From the NCBI RefSeq assembly GCF_036417845.1, contig NC_089982.1, positions 70,507,684 to 70,571,683 of the forward strand: a DNA stretch of 64,000 nucleotides, in the 5' to 3' direction. Positions 36,261-48,192 of this stretch are shown here, in pieces. The DNA is from Apteryx mantelli (taxonomy: Eukaryota; Chordata; Aves; Apterygiformes; Apterygidae). Both the position numbers and the translations under genes were made by a program. Within the stretch, counting starts at the first letter, position 1. Each line of letters starts with the position of its first letter. Below the pieces are notes generated by a model that saw nothing but the letters and a program-made list of their open reading frames with translations, was not told the DNA's origin and searched no databases.

Positions 36261-39200
36261 CTTTATTCTGCACAAATGGAGAGTGCAACCTATCAAACCT
36301 ACTGTATATGCCCAGATTGACTATATGCCACAAAAAAATTGAGTCCAACCAATTTATTCAAGATGGATCAGTGTACTGACCTTTCGCTGTCTGGTCAGAA
36401 ACCTCTTCTGCAGCAGCTATCCAATATTCACTAAAATTTACGTTTTCAGCCGGCTTTCACCTGTTCTGGTTTCCGCCTGTCCAGAGGAAAATTCCTACTC
36501 CACTTGTCTTTGGGTACTCAGAACTCACCAACTCTGAAGGCTTTGAGGGCTTTATTGAATTTCTTCTTTTACCTTATCACCACCTGCATGATGGATGTGC
36601 TGACCATAAACTGAGGTGTATGACCTTATGTAAATTATTAGTAGGTATTAATATTTAGTAGGTTGTATGCAAAAGCCAAGCTGCAGGAACAGCTGTACAG
36701 GATATAATGCCCTATAACATCTGCTTATTCAACCTTGAATTTTACCCCAAACTAAATGTTTAGCCCTTTATCTTACAGAGAGGTCAGGCCTTTACCTCTT
36801 GTTGTTTCCCATATTGATAGAAATGCTGACTTGTTATTTTTCTATGGTGTTATGAAAAAGGCTTGGGGGATCTGCTTACCCAAAGGTAGGAATTGATTTA
36901 ATGGACCCTGATAGAAATTTCCTGCTCAGAAATATTCAGGGACAATGACTTTTTAACCCTGTAATCATTCTATCCACAATAGCCAAGTTTAGGACTCCTC
37001 ATGGATGACTGCATTAGCAGCTACATTGCCAAAATACTTTCTCTGTTCTTTCCCTGCCATTAATTCAGTATGCAGTGACTATGTAAGAACAGAAAGAATA
37101 TTTCAATATAATGTCCTTAGCAAATCCTGTTGATTGTATCCAAACAGCTTCTTAATCTCCTGGCTATAATATGGTTGTAGGTCATGTTTAGAGTCACAAG
37201 ATGGCAGCATAGAATAAAAATTACTGAGAGGCTGTATTTGTTACTAATGTGCATTCTAGTTGAATTTCAGTTTGATTCTGTACTGTAAATATTGAATTGA
37301 GCAATGCCCCCCAAAATTTACCTTTGGTGTTAAACATGAAGTATTTTCCAGAAGCGTGGTCCCCTTTTTGTTTCACAGTTTCCCAGAGAATTCCAGGCCT
37401 TTCTTTAAAAAAAAAAACTGGTTACCCTTGGATTTGCTTCACAGTGAGTCTTTCAAAGAGAAATTGTGCTTACAAGCAGACAAGCATGAACAATTTATAT
37501 TCACATCAGAATACATCAGCACACTGTGTGATAATTCAGCTGCTGGCAAGAGCTCTTAACTGACAACTATATAGATCTGATAAAGTCCACATAAAAAAAA
37601 ATTACAGTGAAGTGAAAGATGCATTTTTAAAAAAAGCAAAGGCTTAAGCATAAATACAGGCCTGGACTCATCATCGTATGGTGAAGAGAGGTCTGATCTG
37701 ATGGTCCTTGCAGTAAACAGAGAGCTAAGAATCGCCATAATTAAAAAGGAAATACGCCATAAATATTCTGAGGCTACCAGAGGCCCCCTCAGCCCCTGGT
37801 GTATACTGGCCTCATCTAAAGCTCTCCCATAACTTGCACTGTCTGCTCACGGTTCCTCCACAATTTGCATTAGATGTGTAGTAGGCAGGATGATAGACTG
37901 CCCACAGCGTATTTTTCTGCTACTCCTAATATTCATCCAAGAATGCTTAGACATGACTTGTGGCGACCTCTGCGAGTGGTGGGCACACTCAGTCTGTCAG
38001 TACCATTAGCTGCATCCAGGTATCTTTGGGAGCCTTTTAGATTTGCTTTGCAGTTGTTCTTTGTTAACCTAGCTGGGAGAAGAGTTTCTAGAATACAAAA
38101 ATATTTAACTTCTGAGTGTTTCAACTTTCACAATGCTTTATATTATTACTAAGGATGCTAATCTCTTAACGTCATCCTAACGTTGTCCTTTCCCTTTGTT
38201 CCCTGGATGAACTAATAAGATATTTATATAATAGTAACTGTTTTGTTACCTCTCACAGCTATATTCTTCATTCACTTGTTGCTCACTCAATTTTTCATCA
38301 TTATCACTTGACTTTTTTATTATTATTATAATCTCCAATTTAGATGGGGAAATTCCTTGAACAAAATCTTGTTGTGTTTTATTCGTGCATAAGATACTAT
38401 GTATTTATGTAACATATAAACAATGATAACAATCAAGCAAAGGAAATCAAGACATAAATCAAAGCTATGGTATTTATATTCCTATTGCATTTCCTATTTG
38501 AAGATTTCAGAAATATTGCTGAAACAAGCATCATAGTTCATTTTATACACAGGAAAAATGTGCTATTGAAATATTGACTGCACTTCTGGAATAAAAAAAG
38601 AAACATGTTGATTCCCCATGCTTTAATCATAAGCCATCCTATTCTCCTAATATTTTAAATAATCATGTGTAGGTCTTCTAATGCAGAGAAGTCCCTTACC
38701 TTCCTCCTCTGGCAGAGAACAGGCATTATTTTCATTTGTTCCAAAATGATGAAATGGCTTTTTACTAAAATAGTCTACTTTTTTTGTTCTGTGCATTTAA
38801 TTTCTAGTTGCATTCAAATATCAACAAATTGATCTTTGGCAAACCAAGCTTTCCACTATGTAACATCATTTCCTCATTGAACTAATTACTCCACTGTATC
38901 AGTTGAAATATTGCTTTTAAAGTAATTGGAGACTCACATTTCCATGTTCTTTATGCAAATTAAAATGAATAGCTATACTCAGTAAATGGGAAAACTGCCT
39001 AAGTGCTAGAGCTATTCCCAACCTGGAAATCCATTTCCTACAAGAGAAACTCAGTTGTTAATCCATTCCTGAATTTAAGTTATAATTTTCAAGCCTGTGT
39101 GTCTAAAATGAGGCTCCTCAACACAGATCTAAAATTCTAGATAAAAGTGGCTTCACTGCAGAACTGCTTGTCACCTGCAATTGCCTCTAACTCAGGAAGA

Positions 39201-40189
39201 TTTGTCAGTGCTCTCACTTTCTCAGTGCTGAATTATCCGCTCAATTACTTCCTTGAAAGTCCATAGAAACCAGGCTTTGTTGCACGGAAAGAGTTGGCTC
39301 AGGATCAGCCCATTCCTTAACTTTCTGAAACAGAAGCCTTCTAGAATCAAAGGGGTTGAATGGTCATTACAAACTTGTCAGTTTGTTATTCTCTCCTTGG
39401 ATGTTAGTTATTTTCCCGAGTCAAACACTCAGCCCCTGGCTGTCCCTTCAGGGGCATTATGGCACTGATTGGGTGGCTGATTCAGCAAGGCATTACGGCA
39501 GCTCACACAAGATGGGCTAGAGGTTGAAAGCATCAACGTTATTGTTCATGCAAAGGTTTTAAAACTCGGCTACTGAGGACATGCACCAAACATGGCTAAG
39601 GAGAGGAGAAGGAGATCTGCCATGGAGGCGCCCTGTAGCAAGGAATAGTTAATTGACACTATGAGCAATCATAACATTATTATTATCTCTTAAAAAAAAA
39701 AAAATCAGGTAGTATTTTATTAGTCTTGCTTGTCCATATCATGGATTCCAATTTAAATGTGTTCTGCAGACACATCTGAACATATAATTTAACCATCCTA
39801 CTGGAAGTGTGAAATATCACTATTAAATAAAGTCTGGATAGAGAGTATAAAGTAAACTATGCTGCATACAATTAAGATGACAATTCTGCATTCATCCAAA
39901 GGGCAATACTCAGTCATTTAGCTGTGTTTTTATTTTAATCGATAATTCTCCTGGTTTCACTTCAAACAGTCTCACTTAAGGAAAGGGGAATATGATTGCT
40001 AAGTATTGTGAAATATAGGAGTACTAAGAGGGAACTGAATGTGCCAGCTGGGAATATACAAAGGAGGGAATGAGTCATGCAACTTCTGGGTATTGCCAGT
40101 CATTTGGAAAGGGGTCGTCCTGACTGGGCAGGACTGCAGTTATTAAAATTTATGTATCAAGCATTTATTCTTGGGTTGAATGAATAAAC

Positions 40190-40232
40190 GATCTGCTAGC
40201 AGATCATAATTATCATAAATGATCTGCTAGCA
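40190..40232. repeat. Perfect 14-bp inverted repeat with 16-bp palindrome in one arm
   Basis: TGCTAGCAGATCAT (40,194-40,207) is exactly the reverse complement of ATGATCTGCTAGCA (40,219-40,232), with an 11-base spacer. The left arm also belongs to a perfect 16-bp palindrome GATCTGCTAGCAGATC (40,190-40,205), so GATCTGCTAGCA is also a direct repeat at 40,190 and 40,221. The structure can form alternative hairpins or a cruciform. No element family is recognised. Confidence 0.8.
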
Positions 40233-41691
40233 ATGCTATGCTAGAGGTTCTGTCAGCAATTATATTATAAGAATTTATAATAAAGACCTAAATAGTGCAT
40301 CCTGGTCGCGCAAATAACTCCAGAGTCAGACACTGGATCAAGTTTTCATAACCAAGCAGCTGACTAATGCCCACAAAAATATCTATGTGCATGGGAGTTG
40401 TCTTTGTGCATGCCAGTAGGGTCATCACTTGTGTAGGTTTTTTTTGTTTATAAGCATTTCTATAGAATGCATGAGCACTTGTGTATGTGAACATGCATTC
40501 CTATATACAGGTGCTCTCAACAAACATATGAACACCAGTGCATATCTATGTATATTTTGTAGGCCAAATTAAGCCACTAAATTTGAAAGTAATATATATT
40601 CTTATGGCTGAGTTAGAAATTAATCTAGTACTTTACAGTAAATCCCTGTAACAGAAATGCTGACAGTATTTTAAACATAACAGTGTTAAGAGAGATCATT
40701 TACAGGTCTTTTTCTGAGTCAGCTGCCAGTGTCTGAAAATGTGCTTTCATAAGATTTTCCAGAAAGGAATATATTTCATATTGTTTCAGTTAAATTGTTG
40801 GATTCTTTAACCAGTTGGTGTTTTTCCCAAAACTTATGTTCTGAGATCCCAAATGTGAAGTGAGTGGATTAAAGATAGAATCTCAGCTTTTACTCAGAGT
40901 CTCTCCATGAGTTTTGTCAACTCTTAACACGGCTTTGGTGTGTATAATTTGCTGTAAATTAAAGCATCTCACAACAATAATAATTTGAAAATGGAAATGA
41001 AAAACATGTTTAGTTAATGCTCTACTAGTTGATACAAAGTAGAGCAGGTAGGGTTACTTTGCAGGAATATCAAACATTTTCAGGCTAAGTGCCTTTCTTC
41101 ACGATCTGCCAGGGCTGCAAGAGCAACCCCAAACACATTGCAGTGCGTCTTGTTTCTCATCAGCATGGAGCAATCCAGCTGGAGTTCCAAACGGTGATTG
41201 GAATCACACAGAGCCTGCCAAATTGAAATTGCCTACTTTAAAATAAAAAGCTGAGCAGAAAAGGGACAGGAAATTTTGAGTTCAGGTTGACAATGTGTTC
41301 TTATCTCATTGCACTGCTATAGAGGGTCTTGGAGAGAAAAAAAGCATGACTTATGAAATCACTACTTTGATGCTGCAGCTAAGACAATTTGTGAATGCAT
41401 CAAAAACCAAGTCTGCACGCTAACTATAAAGGATCATGTTGACTATGTTAGCCTTACTGGAATTAAAACCAGAGTTGCATTTGATCCAATACTGTTGTCA
41501 TATTTGACAACTGGATTGTAAGAGTTAATAACAAAATCAGCAACTAAAGCACATACCAATCTAAAAGGGAAGACAATTACTCAAAAGTGTAACACTGAAC
41601 GCTTGCCTGAAAAAGACTGGCTGAATTTAGTACATTTCTAATGTTAAAACAATACTTAGTTCCTACAGTTGATTCTGATTTCAGTATTCTG

Positions 41692-41763
41692 ATATATATA
41701 TATATAGATAGATACACACACAAATAGACATTTGTTTATGTGTGTGTGTATTTATATATAAAC
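41692..41763. repeat. Compound TA/GATA/CA-TG microsatellite forming a hairpin
   Basis: A TA run, then TAGATAGATACACACACA, is followed after a short spacer (about ATAGACATTTG) by TATGTGTGTGTGTATTTATA, the approximate reverse complement. The result is an imperfect inverted repeat with arms of about 25 bases built of microsatellite units. It is likely polymorphic. Confidence 0.8.
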
Positions 41764-42171
41764 AACAAACACCTGTGTGCATGGAGAGTAGTTCTGAATA
41801 AGGTTTGTCACCTTCACTGTATTATGCACAATGATTTAGGCCATGTGTAGCCATTATAACATCATTTAAATAGTAAATAACTATTCAGTTAAGCAATAAA
41901 GCATCTTATTTCAAACTTAAAACAATTCAGAACTTGCCCAACCTTGTGAAAACTGCGTAAGTCCACTGAAGCTCATGACTTTAATTTAACTTACAATCAC
42001 AAATGGTTTGGCCACAGAGCTATACGATTTTCAAGCAATTCCTTTTTTATTTTTTCTATGTATAGTTTTTCGTGTGCAACTATAATTGCAAGGTGGGCCA
42101 TGATTTTTAAATGAGAATCTAAACTTGGGTCCTAAAACTTCTAACTGATTTAGCAGGTCCTGCCGGAGGCT

Positions 42172-42330
42172 CAACATTTTTGAAGAACACATTGTTACTG
42201 CCCCAAATCAGGAAAGTACTTACCCTTACGTTTAAATTAAAAACATCTGAATTCTCTCCTGAATAGAGATGCTTTCCATAAGTGAGAGACTTAAGATCCT
42301 GACTAAAGATATCAGAATCTAATTTTAGGC
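42172..42330 (-). repeat. Palindromic repeat relic (MITE-like)
   Basis: GCCCCAAATCAGGAAAGTAC, then TTACCCTTACGTTTAAATTA, and further right CATAAGTGAGAGACTTAAGA, resemble the 'gccccgattcagcaaagcacttaagcatgtgcttaacttta' family. It overlaps the 120-codon minus ORF at 42,119-42,481, which is therefore most likely not a gene. Confidence 0.4.
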
Positions 42331-45300
42331 AAAAGTTTTGAAGCTCTTGATATATATGTACATATCTGCCTACTTTATCATAATAGGGATGTTCTTGTTG
42401 GGCTGAGATTTTCAAGTTACTAAAATCAGTAGGACTGTTTCCAGCAACTTTGATTGCTAATGATTCTTGTAACATCTCCATTTGGGCTTGGCATGACTAA
42501 AAACTCATACTGTAAATTCAAGCACAAAACCCAGATAACTCTGAATTCTGGATTTCACCTCTCAACAACTGTTCCCTAAATCTGTAAAATAGAAAAAAAT
42601 GGTAGACTGAACCTTATCTACCAGGAAACCTATTCTTCAAGGTAAGTTATTTTCTGACACTTAAAAAAGCCCACTTTTTGTCCAATATTGGGAATTTCAT
42701 TTTTAGGTACAGGAAATACATGTTTACATGCTGAGATTCATGCTCTTCTCTTCCCACCTCATGATTTTTGGAGCCCTCATGACTGCTCTTTCCATTTGCA
42801 TTTTCTTTACGGATTTACTCCCACTTACTGCCCTCACACCTGACTTGTGGCTTAGCTCTGCTGAGGCAGTAGCTGAGGGTAGAGTCAAAGGCAGCTTCAC
42901 TCTTATTTTTAACACTTAAAAACAACTTGTGTTGTTGCATGCAAAGAGCCATCTTCAAATGTTATACAGTGTAGCTACAGATATGTAACAAGCAATAAGA
43001 GGAAAAAAAATATTACAAAGCCTTTCTTCTGACACTTTAGGATGCTGTGACAAAGTAATTTGGAATCCAAGAGACAGGAATTTCCCTGCTAATTTACTCT
43101 GAAATGAACCCTGAGGGGAAACGTCCCATATATCACTGAGTTTAGTTATGTAGGGGCTGCAAAGTCCATTTGCTGCTTTTCTCATGTAACAGATGTCAGA
43201 GTTTCAAGTATCTGCTCCAATACAGGCAGGAGTTTGAGTTGCGGGGTTTTGTTTGAGATATAAATCCCAAAGAAATCTTTGCACAAAGAAATGGAGAACT
43301 ATCAGATCACGTGCAGGAAAAGACTGGCACTGAGAGTCAGAAAGAAAGTAATGCCTTGAAAAAAACTCTTAGGATATCTGATAGAGTTACAAAACATACT
43401 AAACCAGGTAACTCCTAGAAGCCTGAACAAAAGCCCCAAAGAATATTATGAATTTTATTTTTAAGATAACGAGGACTTGTTTTTAAAAGCCTGTAATACT
43501 AATGTTCTGTACCTCTGCCCTTCATTCCTCCTCAAACTTCTGAACTATGGTCTCAGGATAAGATGCCACATATAAACATTTCTAAAGAATGATTTCTTCT
43601 GAATATGTCAAAGACAATAGGTGTGGAAAATTATGCTGTTACTGGATAGCACCATTGATTTTAACTATGGAGCAGCTGCTGTGCTGTGCAATACAGTATC
43701 CAAAGTAAGCAAATAATGGAAATATACCAGTGAAAAGATAAACCTGACTTTCAGGTATGGTAGTATTGCATAATACTATTTGTACTTGGATTATTCAAGG
43801 ACATGCTGATGTTGAGTAATGCCCATTAGTTTACCTAAGAATCAACATAATCTTTACTGAGCCTGCAGCTCAGAAAAAAAATGCAGTATACTCTAGCAGG
43901 GAATCTATTGTATATTTTGTATCATAGATAAGAAAACAAAATTAACAAACACATAGACTGCTGGATAGTCTCTATATAGGCAATTTCTTAAACAGAATAT
44001 TTTTCATATGTAAAGATTATCCTGATTATCTCATACAAAAATTCATGTACAGATTAGATGTCAGACATAAAATGGAGGAAAGAACCTTTACATGATTTTT
44101 TCTTCTGTGGGCGTAAACAGATATTTTTAACTTCAACTACCAAACAGAACTGACTGAGACAGAATTAGACTATACTTCCAACCAATCCTTTTATACCTTG
44201 CAAATATATGACAGCTGCGATTTGGAAAGATTTAGAACTAGGTTTGTTAATATCAGTTGTTGCTAAGAGATGCACTGCCTCTAGCAGAAGAATGAATATG
44301 CACCCACATATTAAGTGGATTGATGAGCTAAACATCACAAACCCAACACAAAATAATTTGTTGTTTGTGTTACAGAAGAGTCTGAAAAGATTTAATTGTG
44401 GAAAATATAGTATTATTGCACTTTGAGTTCAACATGAGTTTTGTTGACCTGCCTCTTCATGGAAGGTGCATGCAGTGACGACATTTTTAATAATGAAGAA
44501 AGACTGAAAATCACATTGAAGACTATAATAACTCAGTATAAATTATTGCAAGAGACTCATGAAATTAAACCATTAAACCACAGATATTTTTAGTATGTAG
44601 GCTTTTTTGAACAATATTGTGAAGTCTATAGAAGTTTAAGCCTCAGTGACAAAAAGCTTACAGTGAAAGATAGATACCAGATGTTTTTGTAGATAGTTAT
44701 GAGTATCACATTGCTATTATCATCATTTTAACATCTGCCTATTCTTTATGGCTAAATTAATGTATTCTCAATTTTCATTTATTTTTGTTCTGTCTAGTAC
44801 ACTGACTTTCTATACTTTTCCAAAGACTTCTCTCATATTCCTTAATCTTTACATCTATGTCCATAATTTATTTTTCCTATTAGTTATCGTTTTATTGATA
44901 GTTTTTTTCCATGTTTGTATTACTCTCTAAAAAGAAGCTCTTAGGTCTTGTTAGCACACGTCACTGACAGACCATCTGTTTTTATATTTTTTATGTGCAT
45001 GTGAGTGTGTATGTATGTATTTTTTTTAATAATAATGAAAGATCTTTTCTCTTAAGATATATTTTCTCTAAGTTTCTCTATGTAAGATATCTTAGTTTCT
45101 CTAAGATATCTGACTTGGTAGGGCTAAATGATGTAGATGCCAAGGTCTGGAAAGACAACAAAGATCTGCCAGCAAAAAGCACTGCAGAAAATGATTATCC
45201 ATTTTCTGAGTTTTCTTAACAGCCCTTAGCCTTGTCAAAAAAATTTTTCCACTACCAAAAAAGGAGGAGTTTTAGACCATATAAGAATGAATGTTAGAAA

Positions 45301-46339
45301 CAGACTATTCTCACTAGGAGACAGAGTAGTTGCAGCAATGAATACAACTGTGCTGTATATAGTATAGAAGTTTTAATACATGAGAGTGTCAGAAGAAATT
45401 TTCCTAACATCAAATTAACAAAAATCCCTCCATGATGATTATGCATAAGATACATTATAAATATCAATGAATGAAAATGTGGAGATAGGTAGGTAATCAT
45501 TACTCTAATATATGTATGGGCAATCTAAGGCAAAAAATGAAGTAACTTGCACAAAGTCCCCCAAATTGGCAGTGCTTGCATTTCTAATAAAATTCAAGTA
45601 ACTCTTAATTCCTAGTCCTGTAGTCACTCCATTACTATCCTAAAACTCTTTGCTATTGTATGAATGAAACTGCTTTTTCTCCTTGGAGACAGTCATTTAT
45701 TTTGATATAATTCCCTTTTTCTCCCCCCACCTGCTAATTCTATCCTGGAAAAGAAGGGAAAGTCACTTGTGGGAATGTATACAGGACACCGTCTTGTTCT
45801 AAGAAAATTGCTTCAGGAAAAAGATTGGTGAATGGTTATGAAACTGCAAACTGGATTCAGTCCCTTTGCAGAGTCACTCAGTAGCATGTCTCATAACAGA
45901 TAAGCTATGGAAAGCAACAAAATACAGCTTCTTATGCCCAAACAGCACATGACCCCAGACAACTCCCAAGAGCAGATATCATAATGAAACACTACTTCCT
46001 ATGTAAACACTACTAGAATTTTTCACTGAACAACTTTTCCCTTCAAAATGTCTTAGGTTTTTCTTCAAGGATTCCAATATCTTGAAAAGAATTTTGCTGC
46101 AGTTGGATTGACCTTCTTGAAATGTCCAACTGGACAAAATATCACATGTAATAGTTGAAATACACACATCTTTGCACATGGAAAAGAACACATTAAAATT
46201 CTAGCTAGTGATCAATGACATACTGGATATAAAGCACAGGGAAAACATACACAGGGCCACTGTGGGCAGTAAAATGAAGTTGGCTGCTCAGTGTGCTTTG
46301 CCACATCAAAAACATGAGTGAATTGCTAGCTGAACTGCA

Positions 46340-46475
46340 CTGCAGTCATACTGTTATCAAGCCTTCAGCTGAGCTTGCGCAAGCGGAAAACTGGAAGAAC
46401 TTGTAAACTAAGCAGGGTTATCTGGGGTCAGTCCCTGAATGGTAAATATGCTGTCACAACTGGTGCAGGCAATTC
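46340..46475 (+). pseudogene. 5S rRNA-derived relic (5S pseudogene or 5S-headed SINE)
   Basis: AAACTAAGCAGGG at 46,405-46,417 matches the 5S internal A-box AAGCTAAGCAGGG at 12 of 13 positions. Nineteen bases later comes GAATGG, against GGATGG of the C-box, and the 19-base spacing is the same as in 5S rRNA. Between them GGGGTCAGTCC resembles the intermediate element CTGGTTAGTAC. Further on CTGGTGCAGGC recalls the 5S 3' end GGGTGCTGTAGGC. Upstream CATACTG may be the 5S CATACCA block, but the spacing there is disrupted. Too diverged to be a working 5S gene. A SINE3/AmnSINE1-type retroposon is possible. Confidence 0.5.
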
Positions 46476-47840
46476 ATTAGACAGCTTCTCCATGGGCCTG
46501 AAGGAAAGAAAAACAGCTGTTTTTTAGATGATCCTTGATGTTGCAAATGCCTTCATCTGTATAAGATTGATAGCAAGATTGTGACAACTCGTTATCCTTA
46601 AAGATCATGCAATGCATCTTACGGATGTATACAGCTATTATATACATTTGGGAGGAGAGAAGCAGAATATTTCTCAGGGTGACATGTAACTTTGAACGGA
46701 CTGCAACAGCATTTCTGTTGAGAGGAATTCTTCAGCTCTTTCTTGGGGCTCTTTGTCCTGCATCCTATTTTTCACCTGCTTTTTACACCTGCGGAGAAAA
46801 AAAGGGAGGAGAAAGCTAATACCGGCAATGGCTACTGTAGTAGCTATCACTGTTAGTTCCCTGTGTGATATTCTTATTACACACTGTGAGTGCCTGTAAA
46901 AAGCACTCCACTGCCTGAAAATGCTAAGGATTAATCCTACCTCATTTTAGGCATTTAGAACCATTAATGGCAGTGGAAATGGGCACCTTAAGTCTATCCA
47001 AGGTCTGAAAAGCTCTTTGAGATACATCTCTGTTCAGCTAACTTTGAGTTACAGAGAAGACTATATGCACTAGTCTTACAAAAGAAGACTAAAGCACTCT
47101 TGATTTCTTAGGATGAGTGACTAAATATTAAGCTGAACAAATGTGACCTCTGAATGTGTGATAAGAATATGAGAAGTGAATGTGAAGGAGCTCTTGTACT
47201 TGAAATTCAGGCTGGTATTTTGCTCTCACGCTAATGTGAATTCCCTCTGTAAACAACTGCTTCACTGTTACCTTGAGCTCCCCAATTCTCATGTTCATCT
47301 GTTTCCTCTTCTGAAAAATCATAAGCACTTTGAGGCTGGAACAACTTTTTTCATTAATATGATCTCTGATTAGCCCTACCACTGCTAGTAGTCTGCTGTA
47401 AGTAGTTAATAATATTGCCAGCCTAAGCCCTTCATGAATTACAAGATTTCGACTGGGTCGAATGACGCTCTTTGGGCTGTTGGGGGTTGTTGATGACTGT
47501 GGGCTCCCTGAGCACACGCGTGCACTCCTGCACCCAGCGCTGTGAGCTTCGTGGTTGCCAGGTGGCTCAGGAAACACTGCTCCCCCTGGCACAAAGCCCT
47601 ATAGCGGATGACTCTGGGAGTCCTCTTGCGGCAAGTGCTACGCAAACACGGGAGAGCAAGTCTCTGACCTCAGGTGCATGCTTTGGTCCAACGCGCATTG
47701 CGCTTTAGTGAAATCCTGTTGGCTTTGTAGTTAATAATTCACCTCTCACTCTCCTTTTCAAACCACATTTCTATTTACATGGCGTTGTGCAGCTCAATCA
47801 CGTTATTTGCAACTGGTTTGAACTATCGTCCCCGAGAGAC
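46476..47840. other. Upstream flank of TAPT1; no gene seen
   Basis: This is the last 1.4 kb before the CpG island. A 154-codon ORF runs on the minus strand (47,128-47,592) without a recognised domain. Part of it (about 47,310-47,360, AAGCACTTTGAGGCTGGAAC) resembles an old retroposon tail. CpG frequency starts to rise from about 47,450 (CACACGCGTGCACTC, CAGCGCTG). Divergent antisense transcription from the island is common at such promoters (human has TAPT1-AS1), but no splice structure is visible here. Confidence 0.5.
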
Positions 47841-48192
47841 AATTACGCAAGGCTTTCTTTATGAAAATGGCGGAGGACCCGCTAGAGATGTTTCATAATG
47901 CGAATATCTTTATGTGCGCCTCCGCCCCCACCGATACCGAGGCGACCGGAGGGCCCGGCGCCGGCAGCCGGAGGGCCCGAGAGCAGCGGCGGCGCTGCCG
48001 CGCTAGCGGCAGGTCACCGAGAGTTAACGGCGCCTGCGCCGCGGCAAGATGGCGCCGCGCCCCCCGCCCGGCACTCGAGCGGCGGCCGCGGCGCGTCACT
48101 GTCGCGCGGTGATGACTCAGCGCGAGGGGCGCGGCGCGGCGCGCGGCTCGGGGGCGGCGGGCGCGGAGCGGGCGGCGCGGCTGGCGGCGAAC
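47841..48192 (+). promoter_or_regulatory. TAPT1: TAPT1 promoter region (TATA-less, YY1-type)
   Basis: There is no TATA box at a suitable place. Visible motifs are a C/EBP-like TTACGCAA (47,843-47,850), a YY1-type AAAATGGCGG (47,864-47,873), an NRF1-like GGCGCCTGCGCC (48,029-48,040), a YY1-type CAAGATGGCGCC (48,045-48,056) and an AP-1/antioxidant-type ATGACTCAGC (48,112-48,121). This set is typical of broadly expressed CpG-island promoters. In that class YY1 sites often sit just inside the transcript, so initiation near 47,840-48,050 is likely; the exact site is not visible. Confidence 0.7.
47861..48112 (+). other. TAPT1: Possible upstream ORF in TAPT1 5' leader (83 codons)
   Basis: An ATG at 47,861 (with a second at 47,867, inside the YY1-type element) opens a frame ending at TGA 48,110-48,112. 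It is out of frame with TAPT1. Its stop overlaps an ATG (48,112-48,114) that is in the TAPT1 frame, giving TGATG. It matters only if transcription begins upstream of 47,861. The peptide has no known domain and becomes Arg/Ala-rich in the island. Confidence 0.35.

Larger units (their letters stand above)
32851..46309. other. Intergenic, AT-rich; no gene seen
   Basis: This is about 13.5 kb without a supportable gene. ORFs at 33.7-34.15, 35.4-35.8, 37.3-38.15, 39.25-39.47, 42.1-42.5 (-), 42.7-43.2 and 44.2-45.5 kb show no known domain. It holds an ATGCAT-rich stretch (36.16-36.26 kb), an octamer ATGCAAAT at 38,953-38,960, the cruciform-type repeat at 40.19-40.23 kb, a hairpin microsatellite at 41.69-41.76 kb and a MITE-like relic at 42.17-42.33 kb. 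Confidence 0.6.

Noticed and set aside
42119..42481. 120-codon minus-strand ORF
   Set aside because: Part of it coincides with a MITE-like palindromic relic and no protein family is recognised.
1..47840. Search for LDB2 coding exons expected from synteny
   Set aside because: None of the translated ORFs shows LDB2-like sequence. The gene, if it is the left neighbour, ends outside the window.
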